Part shown: piece by piece, positions 7,842-16,354 of the stretch
Layout of the letters: the number at the start of each line of letters is the position of its first letter
Numbering within the stretch: position 1 is the stretch's first letter
The notes under the pieces: model-generated
What the model saw: only the letters and a program-made list of their open reading frames with translations
The model's database searches: none
What the model was told of the DNA's origin: nothing
Translations under genes and position numbers: made by a program
Source of the DNA: Candidatus Litorirhabdus singularis
Lineage (GTDB): Bacteria > Pseudomonadota > Gammaproteobacteria > Pseudomonadales > Halieaceae
Length of the DNA: 64,000 nt
Direction of reading: 5' to 3'
Assembly (NCBI RefSeq): GCF_026262625.1
Contig: NZ_SHNN01000002.1
Coordinates: forward strand, 930,001-994,000

Positions 7842-8264
7842 TTACCAACCCACGGCCTCGGCAAAGTCGCCGGCGAACTGCTCAATCCATTCTTGCGCCG
7901 CCTCATCGGTGGTAAGTAGGCGGCCTTCTGCATCGAGCACAGAGCGCCGATAGTCTTCGATCTGGCACAGTTGCGCGACCATCCGCGCCTTGAATGCTTC
8001 ACTAGCCTCTGCAAACTGCAAGCCCGCCTCAATTGAACTCTTGTTGGCACGGCACCATACCACACGACCTCGCGCTCTGTAGTCGGGCCATATCTGTGGA
8101 ATAGAGACGATTATCTGAGACCCTACTGGAACCACTTTGGGCAACTGGAATGCCAGCCCACCCGCAGAAATATTCAGCAGACGGGTTTGACTATGAACTT
8201 CCATTTCATCAACCACCTCTACTTCAATGGGTACTGTAATGGGGTGTCGAATATATTTACGCAT
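7842..8264 (-). CDS. PilZ-domain protein (probable c-di-GMP receptor)
   Basis: A 140-residue single PilZ domain. The c-di-GMP-binding residues are visible: RxxxR at the very start (RKYIR, residues 2-6) and the [D/N]xSxxG motif as NISAGG at about residues 31-36. The following strand VGSQIIVSIPQIWPDYRARGRVVWC is typical. The domain should therefore respond to cyclic di-GMP. It is the first gene of a minus-strand run continuing with SRPBCC and FkbM genes (gap 82 bases). This links the second messenger to a lipid or glycan modification step, which is inference. A separate PilZ protein is encoded at 22.4 kb. Confidence 0.85.
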   Translation of the reverse strand: MRKYIRHPITVPIEVEVVDEMEVHSQTRLLNISAGGLAFQLPKVVPVGSQIIVSIPQIWPDYRARGRVVWCRANKSSIEAGLQFAEASEAFKARMVAQLCQIEDYRRSVLDAEGRLLTTDEAAQEWIEQFAGDFAEAVGW

Positions 8265-8363
8265 GAGTCTTGTTCCACCGAGCTTTTCTATTAAGCGTTA
8301 CCTTAATGTAAGCCGGTGAACGGCACAGATCACGCGCCAGCCACTGATTCTGTGACAGATCGC

Positions 8364-10226
8364 TCACATTTTGAGCATATCAGCGTACGGGTTCTCGAGC
8401 TCCAGAGAGATTTCGGGGCCTTTAGCACCCAGCCGCACACGGCGGTCCGTCAGCTCAATATCATCCTGCCCCAGTACGCCGTCATCAAACCGATAGGTAG
8501 GCCTGGATGTGCCGGCGCTCGCCGCGGCGTCATAAGTTGCCGCCCGCTCTTGCACACCTTCGTTCAAGCTCTGCCACTGTGCCATCGCTTTGTGGCCATG
8601 TCGTTGCTGCAGCATCTTATGGGTAACTCCGGGCGCTAATACTGTGGCTGATGCATTATTGCCCCCGAAGCCTTTGGCGTTAATTACGGCATACGCCTGT
8701 TGCTGCTTATCTATTTGTACATGCTCGTGAGAAAAAGACAGATTGGTCTGATGCACATCCTCGGCTAGCTCATCGATAGTGCTAATCCCCGGCAGCCAAC
8801 CGTGACGCCAGATACCTAGAGTAGCGACCAACTGATCGGCTGCCGCGGCACCAATTGAGTGTCCCAGATAAGCTTTTACAGCTACTACAGGCCAGCTTTC
8901 GATGCCGAAAGCACCAGCAACCTGGCTCAGAATATGTGATTCGGTCACCCGGTTCTGTGGGGTTCCAGTGCCATGCGCCTGCACCAAACCCGACTCACGC
9001 AAGGCTTTTTCTCCCACCATATTTCGCGCAGCGGCTACCGCCTTGGCTACCGTAATATAGTTACCGACGCCAGGTGCTGCGATTGATTTTTTGGGACCAT
9101 CTGCGTTCACGAAAACATCGCTGACCGAGCCGTAGACCGATGCACCGAGCTCCAGCGCCAGCTCATCATCAAACAGGACCACCATTTGCGCCGACTCAGC
9201 AATGGTAAAGCCACAGTTGTTTCCAAAGGGTCTGCAGGCGCGACGATGATCCGGGCCCTGCGATGGGTCCAGCCCATCCAACTCACACAACTCCTTGTCA
9301 CTGGCCAGCGCACCCATCGCCGCATAACCTTCCATAACTTCCGGGGTAATCGGCGCCTCAGCATTGCCGACAATAACCACCCGACTGCGGCCACTTTGAA
9401 TATCAGCGATACCATGGCGCAGGTTATAGAGAAAGGAGGCGCAGGCTCCCATACTGGTGCCCGTGGTACCGAGACTGCCCAGCACGTAAGCGTTGATAAA
9501 GTCAGCCGGCATCTCGGCAAAACCAAACGGACAGTACTTGGATGTCACGCGGCGTCCGTTGTAGATGGCCTTTAACATGCCGCCATTACCATCGGCGTCC
9601 AATTGGCTCATGCCGCTACCCGCATAAACTGATATCTGATCAGGTGCGACCCGCTGTTGAAGAACTTCCCAGGGGATACCGGTATTGGCCAGTGCATCAG
9701 AGGCGGCAAAAACCGTCATCTGCAAACCGCGGGGATGACTGCGTGACTGGTAGAGTTTGCCCGGCTCAAAACCGCTGGGCAATTGGCCAGCGGCCTTAAC
9801 CTGCGCCTCACGCGTGGTCGGCAATAAAAATACCGCGCCCTGATCTATCTCTACACGCATGTAGAGGTCGTCTACCGGCGTTGCATGCCAGCCTGGCGGG
9901 AGCGGCTCGGGGAGATGTTTGCGCTGACTGGTGAAACTCATTGGCTGATGTCCGGAGTGCGCCACCATACGTCGATTCCAGGCTACCGCATCGACATCAA
10001 ACAGATGGGGCTCAATGCGCCGAATCAAACTATTGCGGCCCAACAGTGCGCGGGTAGCATCGGTGCTGTCCCACTGCGTCCCCGTCAAACCCGCGAGCGA
10101 TGCCCAAGTATCATCGGCAGTCTCCTGTGGCAAGGCCTCAATAACCATGCGTCTATAGCCATGATCCGACGAGCTCCTGCCAGCGGCATTAACACCGCCA
10201 TATCCCACCACTACCGGTAACTTCAC
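8364..10226 (-). CDS. fabY: FabY-type beta-ketoacyl-ACP synthase
   Basis: A 620-residue ketoacyl synthase, much longer than FabB/FabF (about 410) and close to Pseudomonas aeruginosa FabY. FabY starts fatty acid synthesis by condensing acetyl-CoA with malonyl-ACP in place of FabH. A unique N-terminal part of about 170 residues precedes the synthase fold. The catalytic triad is visible: Cys262 in GTSMGACASF, His418 in AHGTGTP and His456 in AYLGHSIGA, with Lys451. The start is GTG at 10226; no upstream ATG fits. It is transcribed away from a GlxA/AraC regulator across 118 bases that hold an inverted repeat. The name FabY rests on length and motif memory; a role in specialised lipid synthesis is the alternative. 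Confidence 0.75.
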   Translation of the reverse strand: MKLPVVVGYGGVNAAGRSSSDHGYRRMVIEALPQETADDTWASLAGLTGTQWDSTDATRALLGRNSLIRRIEPHLFDVDAVAWNRRMVAHSGHQPMSFTSQRKHLPEPLPPGWHATPVDDLYMRVEIDQGAVFLLPTTREAQVKAAGQLPSGFEPGKLYQSRSHPRGLQMTVFAASDALANTGIPWEVLQQRVAPDQISVYAGSGMSQLDADGNGGMLKAIYNGRRVTSKYCPFGFAEMPADFINAYVLGSLGTTGTSMGACASFLYNLRHGIADIQSGRSRVVIVGNAEAPITPEVMEGYAAMGALASDKELCELDGLDPSQGPDHRRACRPFGNNCGFTIAESAQMVVLFDDELALELGASVYGSVSDVFVNADGPKKSIAAPGVGNYITVAKAVAAARNMVGEKALRESGLVQAHGTGTPQNRVTESHILSQVAGAFGIESWPVVAVKAYLGHSIGAAAADQLVATLGIWRHGWLPGISTIDELAEDVHQTNLSFSHEHVQIDKQQQAYAVINAKGFGGNNASATVLAPGVTHKMLQQRHGHKAMAQWQSLNEGVQERAATYDAAASAGTSRPTYRFDDGVLGQDDIELTDRRVRLGAKGPEISLELENPYADMLKM

Positions 10227-10268
10227 TATTTTCTGCCCTGCTAGACGCTAATTATCGAAGCCCTATTG

Positions 10269-10320
10269 TATAAATGAATGGCATTGCATTTATAAGCCAT
10301 ATGCGCCATTTTATACGCCA
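10269..10320. promoter_or_regulatory. Inverted repeat in the fabY / regulator divergent promoter region
   Basis: The half-sites TATAAATG (10269-10276) and CATTTATA (10287-10294) are perfect reverse complements around a 10-base spacer that itself contains AATGGCATT. A weaker pair, TATAA (10291-10295) and TTATA (10311-10315), continues the symmetry. The position, between two divergent starts, is typical of an operator. The neighbouring GlxA/AraC protein is the obvious candidate to bind it and could control itself and the synthase. Binding is inference. Confidence 0.5.
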
Positions 10321-10344
10321 ATAAAGACAGTGTGAACTAATGCC

Positions 10345-11334
10345 ATGAAGCGCGTGATTGCCGCCGTTTATCCTCGTAGCCTTGCTTCCAGCCTGACACT
10401 CCCGATGGACGTGCTGCGTGCGGCCAGTCAAATAGCGCAGGCCTCACAACAGCCTGGCAGCACCCTGGAGGTAATGCTGGCGGGCACCGAATTGGCCCCA
10501 ATCGCAACAGCGGGAGGATTGGAACTGACTCCGCAGCTGACGCTGGCGCAGGTCAACAGCTGCGATATGCTGCTGCTACCCGCACTCTGGCGCAACCCTG
10601 CCCCCGTGCTCAAGAGTCAGGCTGCCTGGATACCGAAGCTGCGCGAACTGGCAGCCTCCGGTACCGTCATTTGCAGTGTCGGTACCGCCAGCTGTTTTCT
10701 GGCTGAAGCTGGACTGCTTGATCATAAGGCGGCCACTACACATTGGAACTATTTTGCGGAATTTGAACGCCGCTATCCCAACGTGAACCTGAAGAAGCAT
10801 CACCTCATAACCCAAAGCGAAAACCTCTACTGCGCTGGCAGCATTAACTCTATCACCGACCTGATGATACATATGGTTGAGGGCTGGTATGGCACCCGTG
10901 TCGCGCGCGCTGTGGAAAGCCAGTTCTCACCCGAGATCCGTCGCCCCTTCCGCGCCCACGCCTTTTTGTCCGGCGATGCCAGCATTCATCAGGACGAATT
11001 AGTCGTCGAGGCCCAGCAATGGCTGCAGGATAACTTGCATCAGCGCGTCAACATCGCTGATATGTTGCCATTATTACAGGTATCCAGTCGCACACTGCAG
11101 CGCCGCTTCCGACAGGCCACCGGACAAACACCGCTACAATACCTGAACCGCAAACGCCTGGAGGCGGCTACCGATATGCTGCGTGCCAGCAATCTCAATG
11201 TCAGTGAAATTGCCTGGCAACTGGGTTGGCAGGATGTCAGTTACTTCACCCGACTGTTTCGCCAGCACACCGGAATGACGCCCGCACGTTATCGCCAAAG
11301 CGTGCGCGGCAAGCTCTTCGGAACCCACGACTAG
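10345..11334 (+). CDS. GlxA-type transcriptional regulator (DJ-1/PfpI domain plus AraC HTH)
   Basis: A 329-residue regulator. Residues 1 to about 190 form a DJ-1/PfpI-like (class I glutamine amidotransferase fold) sensor domain with the turn VICSVGTASCFLAEAG. Residues from about 225 carry a double helix-turn-helix AraC domain with the classic second-half signature VSEIAWQLGWQDVSYFTRLFRQHTGMTPARYR. The family usually activates genes for small-molecule catabolism. It diverges from the fabY-like gene, and a plausible operator lies in between. The thiolase gene starts 77 bases after its stop on the same strand, so it may control that as well. The effector is unknown. Confidence 0.88.
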   Translation: MKRVIAAVYPRSLASSLTLPMDVLRAASQIAQASQQPGSTLEVMLAGTELAPIATAGGLELTPQLTLAQVNSCDMLLLPALWRNPAPVLKSQAAWIPKLRELAASGTVICSVGTASCFLAEAGLLDHKAATTHWNYFAEFERRYPNVNLKKHHLITQSENLYCAGSINSITDLMIHMVEGWYGTRVARAVESQFSPEIRRPFRAHAFLSGDASIHQDELVVEAQQWLQDNLHQRVNIADMLPLLQVSSRTLQRRFRQATGQTPLQYLNRKRLEAATDMLRASNLNVSEIAWQLGWQDVSYFTRLFRQHTGMTPARYRQSVRGKLFGTHD

Positions 11335-11411
11335 CTTCAGCCTTAGCTTGTCTCTAACACCCTGTTATGGCTAAATGGGCGCCCCCAAACCCTCTTGCTC
11401 TGGACCCTTTT

Positions 11412-12593
11412 ATGACCGTGGAATCTGTAGTTATTGTCAATGGCGCCCGCACTCCCATGGGAGGCCTGCAGGGTGCACTTGCCGCCGTGCCCGCTCCGCA
11501 ATTAGGCGCCATCGCGATCGAAGCCGCGGTAGAGCGTAGTGGCATTGCTGCAGACGAAATTGATGAAGTGTTCATGGGCTGCGTGCTACCCGCCGGGCTC
11601 AAACAAGCACCGGCCCGCCAGGCGGCTATTGGTGCCGGTATTCCTGTCGCTACCGGCGCGGTCACGGTTAACCGTATGTGTGCTTCAGCCATGCAGGCCA
11701 CCATCTTTGCTCACGACAGCATCATCGCCGGCACCAATCAAACTGTTGTCTGCGGCGGCATGGAGAGCATGACCAATGCTCCACATTTGGCGATTGGCGC
11801 GCGCACAGGAGTGCGTACAGGTCATGCCACACTCGCCGACCATATGTTTATCGACGGGCTTGAAGACGCCTATACAGGCCGCGCCATGGGTTCTTTTGCA
11901 CAGGACACCGCTGACCAGAATGGCCTGACACGGGAACAGATGGATGCCTACGCCATCGAATCACTCACCCGTGCCAAGCGAGCCATCGAAGACGGCAAAC
12001 TGACTGCGGAAATTGTACCCGTAACAGTAAAGACGCGTGCCGGTGAAACCGTGGTCACTGATGATGAACAGCCCCACAAAGCCAATATAGACAAGATTCC
12101 CAGCCTGCGCCCTGCTTTCGCCAAGGACGGCACTATCACCGCCGCTAACGCCAGCTCAATATCCGACGGTGCCAGTGCACTAGTGCTTATGGCAGAAAGC
12201 GAGGCCAAGCGTCGCGGTCTAAAACCCTTGGCACGCATTGTCGCCCATGCGCGCCATTCGCAGGAGCCGGCAGAATTTACCACAGCTCCGATTGGCGCGA
12301 TGGAAAAGCTTTTTGCAAAAACCGGCTGGAGCAAAGACGACGTCGACCTGTTTGAGATCAATGAGGCTTTTGCCATGGTCACAATGCTTGCCATGCGCGC
12401 CTTTGACCTGGACCACGCCAAGGTCAACATCCACGGAGGGGCCTGCGCACAAGGTCATCCCGTTGGCTCAACTGGCGCACGGATTATCGTCAGCCTGATG
12501 TATCAATTAAAACAATATGGCAAACAACGCGGCGTCGCCGGGTTGTGTATTGGCGGTGGCGAAGCCACTGCTATCGCCATTGAAATGTTGTAG
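11412..12593 (+). CDS. Acetyl-CoA C-acyltransferase (thiolase II family)
   Basis: A 393-residue thiolase, exactly the usual length for the AtoB/PhaA/FadA group. The acylated nucleophile is Cys90 in NRMCASAM. The other catalytic elements are the NEAFA motif, GGACAQGHPVGSTGAR (His) and the C-terminal LCIGGGEATA with the second Cys. It cleaves or forms a 3-ketoacyl-CoA in beta-oxidation or C4 metabolism. The ATG at 11412 is chosen because the family starts with a short strand right after Met; a longer frame from 11367 would add 15 unconserved residues. ribB follows after 10 bases, an unusual pairing that is probably only shared transcription. Confidence 0.92.
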   Translation: MTVESVVIVNGARTPMGGLQGALAAVPAPQLGAIAIEAAVERSGIAADEIDEVFMGCVLPAGLKQAPARQAAIGAGIPVATGAVTVNRMCASAMQATIFAHDSIIAGTNQTVVCGGMESMTNAPHLAIGARTGVRTGHATLADHMFIDGLEDAYTGRAMGSFAQDTADQNGLTREQMDAYAIESLTRAKRAIEDGKLTAEIVPVTVKTRAGETVVTDDEQPHKANIDKIPSLRPAFAKDGTITAANASSISDGASALVLMAESEAKRRGLKPLARIVAHARHSQEPAEFTTAPIGAMEKLFAKTGWSKDDVDLFEINEAFAMVTMLAMRAFDLDHAKVNIHGGACAQGHPVGSTGARIIVSLMYQLKQYGKQRGVAGLCIGGGEATAIAIEML

Positions 12594-12603
12594 GTCGCCA
12601 CTC

Positions 12604-13719
12604 ATGCCTCTTAATAGCGTAGCAGATATCATTGATGACATTCGTCAGGGCAAGATGGTCATCCTCATGGACGATGAAGACCGCGAGAATGAAGGCGATC
12701 TGATTATTGCCGCGGAAGCGGTGACTCCGGAAATCATCAACTTTTTCTCCAGTGAAGCCTGCGGGCTCATCTGCATGCCAATATCTGAAGCTCAGGCGCA
12801 GCAGCTACAGCTACCACTGATGGTGCGCAATAACCGCTCACAACATGAAACCAACTTCACCGTTTCTATCGATGCCGCCAATAGAATCGGCCCCGGCATC
12901 AGCGCAGCACAGCGCGCCCAAACCGTACTCGCAGCCGTCGCCGCCGATGCCAAACCAGAGGACATCATTCAGCCCGGGCATATATTCCCGCTGGTAGCCA
13001 AAGCCGGCGGAGTTCTGCGCCGCGCTGGTCACACAGAGGCCGGCGTTGATCTGGCGCGCATGGCCGGCTTTGCACCGGCAGCGCTGATCGTAGAGATTAT
13101 GAATGAAGACGGCACCATGGCACGGCGCCCAGAGCTGGAGATTTTTGGCGAAAAGCACGGCATCAAAATCGGCACCATTGCCGATATGATCGCATATCGT
13201 GCTATGCACGAGCAGTCTGTTGACCTGAAGGACCGCCGTCAGATAGATACCGAATTTGGCGAATTTACGCTATTCACTTTCATGGATGCACTCGACGACA
13301 TTCTGCATTACGCACTGGTCAAAGGTGAATTCAGCGACGCCGATCCAACATTGGTGCGCGTTCAACACATCAATACCCTGCGTGACATCTTCAGCACACG
13401 ACTCACCGATGAGCAACCTGGATGGTCATTTCGTCGCGCCATGCAGCGCATCGCTGATGAAGGTACCGGCGTCATGGTTCTGATCGGGCAACAAGAATCC
13501 GCCGGACAACAGTTAGAGCAAGTACTGCAGTTTCCTGAGGTACCCACACCCGTTAACTCAACGGCGGAAGACGGTACTTATATCTACCGGTTAATTGGTA
13601 CCGGCGCACAAATCTTGAAGCAGGTCGGTATTGGGAAAATGCGTGCACTGTCAGCACCCACGCGCTACAACGCTCTGTCCGGCTTTAACCTGGAAGTCAC
13701 CGAGTTCATAGAGAGCTAA
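12604..13719 (+). CDS. ribB: 3,4-dihydroxy-2-butanone-4-phosphate synthase with degenerate GTP cyclohydrolase II domain
   Basis: A 371-residue two-domain riboflavin enzyme. Residues 1 to about 205 are a complete RibB domain, making 3,4-dihydroxy-2-butanone 4-phosphate from ribulose 5-phosphate. It shows the acidic metal and substrate loop [10 protein letters not shown] (23-32) and [11 protein letters not shown]. The C-terminal half aligns in layout with RibA, but where RibA has three zinc-binding Cys in a stretch of about a dozen residues, this protein has [16 protein letters not shown] with none. Cyclohydrolase activity is therefore not expected. Such RibB/RibA-like fusions are known in Pseudomonas and relatives. 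The ATG at 12604 lies 10 bases after the thiolase stop. No FMN riboswitch is seen, as there is no leader. Confidence 0.9.
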   Translation: MPLNSVADIIDDIRQGKMVILMDDEDRENEGDLIIAAEAVTPEIINFFSSEACGLICMPISEAQAQQLQLPLMVRNNRSQHETNFTVSIDAANRIGPGISAAQRAQTVLAAVAADAKPEDIIQPGHIFPLVAKAGGVLRRAGHTEAGVDLARMAGFAPAALIVEIMNEDGTMARRPELEIFGEKHGIKIGTIADMIAYRAMHEQSVDLKDRRQIDTEFGEFTLFTFMDALDDILHYALVKGEFSDADPTLVRVQHINTLRDIFSTRLTDEQPGWSFRRAMQRIADEGTGVMVLIGQQESAGQQLEQVLQFPEVPTPVNSTAEDGTYIYRLIGTGAQILKQVGIGKMRALSAPTRYNALSGFNLEVTEFIES

Positions 13720-13722
13720 CGG

Positions 13723-14490
13723 CTAACGAAAATTGGGGGTGCGCTTTTCCATAAAAGCCATAATCGCTTCTATATTTTCCGGGCTGCCAGCCTGACGCGC
13801 CATACCCTCGTTCTCTGCCGCAAACGCGGCTTCGATATGCGCCCGATGCGGCAGGCGCAGAGTTTGCTTGATTTCCTTGAGTGCATTGACAGGCCATTGT
13901 GCTATTTCAGCGGCCTTTGCCATTGCCTGAGGTAACAGCTCATCGTCGGCGTAACTGCGCGCCGCAATGCCGGTAGACACGGCGCGCTCGGCATCGATCC
14001 ACTCTGCGGTATAAAACAGCTCTGCAGCGTTCTGTGCTCCGATATTAGCCTGCAGCATATAACTGCTGGCAAATTCCGGCACCAGGCCCAAGTTCGCAAA
14101 CGGCAAGCGCATCCGCAAAGTTGAGCCGACATAGCAGATATCCGCATGAAACAATATGGTCGCTCCACCGCCAACTGCAACACCGCGGGCAGCACCGATC
14201 CAGGGTTTGCCAAAATCTGCGACCGCACGGGCGCAGGAATCAAACGGATGCTCGCCCGACTCTGTATCGGGGTCGCCACCGCCGAAACTGGAAAGATCAA
14301 CGCCCGCGCAGAAATTGTCTCCCGCGCCTGTCAGCACCAGACAAACTACATTGTCATCCGCCTCAGCGGCACGAAACGTCTCACGAATTTGCACCCACAT
14401 AGCATCATTGATCGCGTTTTTCTTTTCTGGACGATTCAGGGTGACCAGCAATACGCCGTCACGGTTTTCAGTCAGTACATAATCTGTCAT
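13723..14490 (-). CDS. Enoyl-CoA isomerase-like crotonase
   Basis: A 255-residue crotonase. The oxyanion-hole segments are GAGDNFCAGVDLSSF and ARGVAVGGGATILF. In place of the hydratase pair of Glu residues it shows FANLGLVPEFASSYMLQ, with the Pro-Glu and Ser-Ser typical of the delta3-delta2 enoyl-CoA isomerase (ECI/PaaG-like) branch. It probably shifts a double bond so that beta-oxidation can continue. It is the last gene of the minus-strand catabolic operon, preceded by a clean GGAGAAAACCC ribosome site. Its stop lies 3 bases from that of ribB, which comes from the other side. Confidence 0.82.
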   Translation of the reverse strand: MTDYVLTENRDGVLLVTLNRPEKKNAINDAMWVQIRETFRAAEADDNVVCLVLTGAGDNFCAGVDLSSFGGGDPDTESGEHPFDSCARAVADFGKPWIGAARGVAVGGGATILFHADICYVGSTLRMRLPFANLGLVPEFASSYMLQANIGAQNAAELFYTAEWIDAERAVSTGIAARSYADDELLPQAMAKAAEIAQWPVNALKEIKQTLRLPHRAHIEAAFAAENEGMARQAGSPENIEAIMAFMEKRTPNFR

Positions 14491-14513
14491 GGGTTTTCTC
14501 CGCGGTCGCGCTA

Positions 14514-15188
14514 CTAACTATGAAAATGAACGATATCGGCGAGCCCACCGCGATCGGTATGACAGGAGTTTACGGGGGCTTCCTCTACTTCGTAGCCAAA
14601 AGAAATACCAAATAGCAGTTTATTGCTGGCATCAACCTCCAGCACCTCACGCACCAGGTCGCACTGAAAACTCAGTGCTGTCTGCGGGCAACAGGCTGCA
14701 CCGTGAGCCACCATAGATAACATCAGCGTCTGCGCATACATACCCAAATCACAGGCTTCGCGCAGACCTAAAGGTGCGGGCAGAAATAGAAAGGCTACAT
14801 GCGGCGCGTCAAAAAAAGTGAAGTTACGCATGAAGCTGGCCTGACGTTTTTGTTTCTCTTCACGTTTGATCCCCATGGAATCATACAGAGCTTGCGCTGA
14901 GCCATATTGACGCTCTTTGTAGACCCCCTCATAAACACCGTCATAGGGGAAGTCTATGGTCATCTTGCCGGCCATAAAGTCTGCGGGCATGCGCTCGCGC
15001 AATACCTCCAGACGTTCGCCGGACGCGACATGTACCTGCCATGGCTGCGTATTACAGTTGGAAGGCGCACGCAGAGCAGCACTGAATATCTGCGCCAGTA
15101 GTTGTTCGCTCAGTGGCTCGGGCTTAAAGGCCCGCACCGACTTGCGTGCTGCAACAACTTGGGAAAATTCTTTGGCCAGTTCCGTCAT
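14514..15188 (-). CDS. Nitroreductase-family flavoprotein in the catabolic operon
   Basis: A 224-residue nitroreductase with the FMN-binding N-terminus VVAARKSVRAFKPEPL, the pocket motif RAPSNCNTQPWQVHV, and an insertion around GVYEGVYKERQYG. The tail carries GISFGYEVEEAPVNS. This size class includes enzymes that reduce or desaturate ring or enone intermediates. Its ATG shares a base with the stop of the CoA-transferase gene (TAATG), so it belongs to the operon. An enone or diene reduction step in the degradation of a cyclic or unsaturated acyl-CoA would suit the context; this is inference. Confidence 0.83.
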   Translation of the reverse strand: MTELAKEFSQVVAARKSVRAFKPEPLSEQLLAQIFSAALRAPSNCNTQPWQVHVASGERLEVLRERMPADFMAGKMTIDFPYDGVYEGVYKERQYGSAQALYDSMGIKREEKQKRQASFMRNFTFFDAPHVAFLFLPAPLGLREACDLGMYAQTLMLSMVAHGAACCPQTALSFQCDLVREVLEVDASNKLLFGISFGYEVEEAPVNSCHTDRGGLADIVHFHS

Positions 15189-16339
15189 TAAATTACTGCT
15201 CCAGATTCCTTAAGGGTAGCTATTGTAGCTTCAGTACAGCCGATTTCCTGCAATATTTCATCAGTATCGGCACCTGGACCTACCGGCAGGCGACTGATCT
15301 CTCCGGGGGTGCGACTGAACCTTGGCGCTGGCGCGGTTTGAGTAAAACCGGCGATATCGACAAACGACTTGCGGGCGATATTGTGTGGATGCGCAGGCGC
15401 TTCAGAGATCGATAACACCGGTGCGAAACAGACGTCAGTACCTTCCATAATCTGTGTCCACTCGTCGCGACTGCGAGTCATGATGATGGTGGCTATCTTT
15501 TCCTTCATAGGTCCCCACTGGGTCTTGTCGAACTGCGCAGCAAAGTCGACCTCACCTGACTCCAGCCCCAGCTTCTCCAGCAGCAGCGCGTAAAACTGCG
15601 GCTCAATGGAGCCAATAGAAACCCACTCGCCATCACTACATTGATAGGTATCGTAATAGTGCGCACCGCCGTCCAGCATATTGCTCTGACGACCACTGTC
15701 TTCCCAGAGTCCCACACCCTGAAAACCCTGCATGCAGGCCATCAGAGAAATCACGCCATCGGTAATCGCTGCATCTACCACCTGACCCTTGCCCGAAACA
15801 GAGCGCTCGAACAACGCAGACAGTATTCCCATAATCAGATACATGGAGCCGCCACCAAAATCACCCACCAGATTTAGCGGCGGTACCGGTCCAGAATCCT
15901 TACGGCCAATAGCGCCCAAGGCCCCCGTCAATGCAATGTAGTTAATGTCGTGTCCGGCAGCATGAGCCAACGGGCCATCCTGCCCCCAGCCCGTCATGCG
16001 CGCATAGATCAATTTGGGATTGCGCGCTAAAACCACATCGGGACCGAGACCCAGTTTTTCCATCACACCAGGCCGATAACCTTCAGTCAATACGTCAGCG
16101 GATTCGAGCAACTTCAACAGCGTGTCGACACCCTCTGGCGTTTTTACGTTAATAGCTATGGAGCGACGATTGCGCTGCAACACATCCCCGGGGGCGCCAT
16201 CGGCGCTCATGGCACCACCTACCGGTCTATCGACACGAATCACCTCGGCACCAAGATCAGATAGCAACATGCAGGCAAACGGGCCGGGGCCTATACCTGC
16301 CATTTCAATCACTTTAAGGCCTTTCAGTGGTCCTGCCAT
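15188..16339 (-). CDS. Family III CoA-transferase / alpha-methylacyl-CoA racemase-like protein
   Basis: A 383-residue CaiB/BaiF-fold protein. It opens GPLKGLKVIEMAGIGPGPFACMLLSDLGAEVIRVDRP and continues with NRRSIAINVKTPEG and GYRPGVMEKLGLGPD, all standard for the family. The stretch TGWGQDGPLAHAAGHDINYIALTGAL and the later GDFGGGSMYLIMGILSAL resemble alpha-methylacyl-CoA racemases (Amacr/Mcr) as much as CoA-transferases. Racemisation of a 2-methyl branch is needed in sterol side-chain oxidation, which would fit the neighbours. The ATG at 16339 follows GGAGAACTTGGCT; a TTG two codons earlier is less likely. It sits between an EchA19-like gene and a nitroreductase gene. Confidence 0.85.
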   Translation of the reverse strand: MAGPLKGLKVIEMAGIGPGPFACMLLSDLGAEVIRVDRPVGGAMSADGAPGDVLQRNRRSIAINVKTPEGVDTLLKLLESADVLTEGYRPGVMEKLGLGPDVVLARNPKLIYARMTGWGQDGPLAHAAGHDINYIALTGALGAIGRKDSGPVPPLNLVGDFGGGSMYLIMGILSALFERSVSGKGQVVDAAITDGVISLMACMQGFQGVGLWEDSGRQSNMLDGGAHYYDTYQCSDGEWVSIGSIEPQFYALLLEKLGLESGEVDFAAQFDKTQWGPMKEKIATIIMTRSRDEWTQIMEGTDVCFAPVLSISEAPAHPHNIARKSFVDIAGFTQTAPAPRFSRTPGEISRLPVGPGADTDEILQEIGCTEATIATLKESGAVI

Positions 16340-16354
16340 AGCCAAGTTCTCCGG

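Noticed and set aside
7760-7842. Lipoprotein-like hydrophobic stretch before the SRPBCC protein
   Set aside because: The frame is open and ends in a Cys after a hydrophobic run, but no start codon exists between the PilZ stop and that run, so a signal peptide cannot begin there.
12604-13719. Active GTP cyclohydrolase II in the ribB product
   Set aside because: The zinc-binding Cys residues are absent from the C-terminal half.
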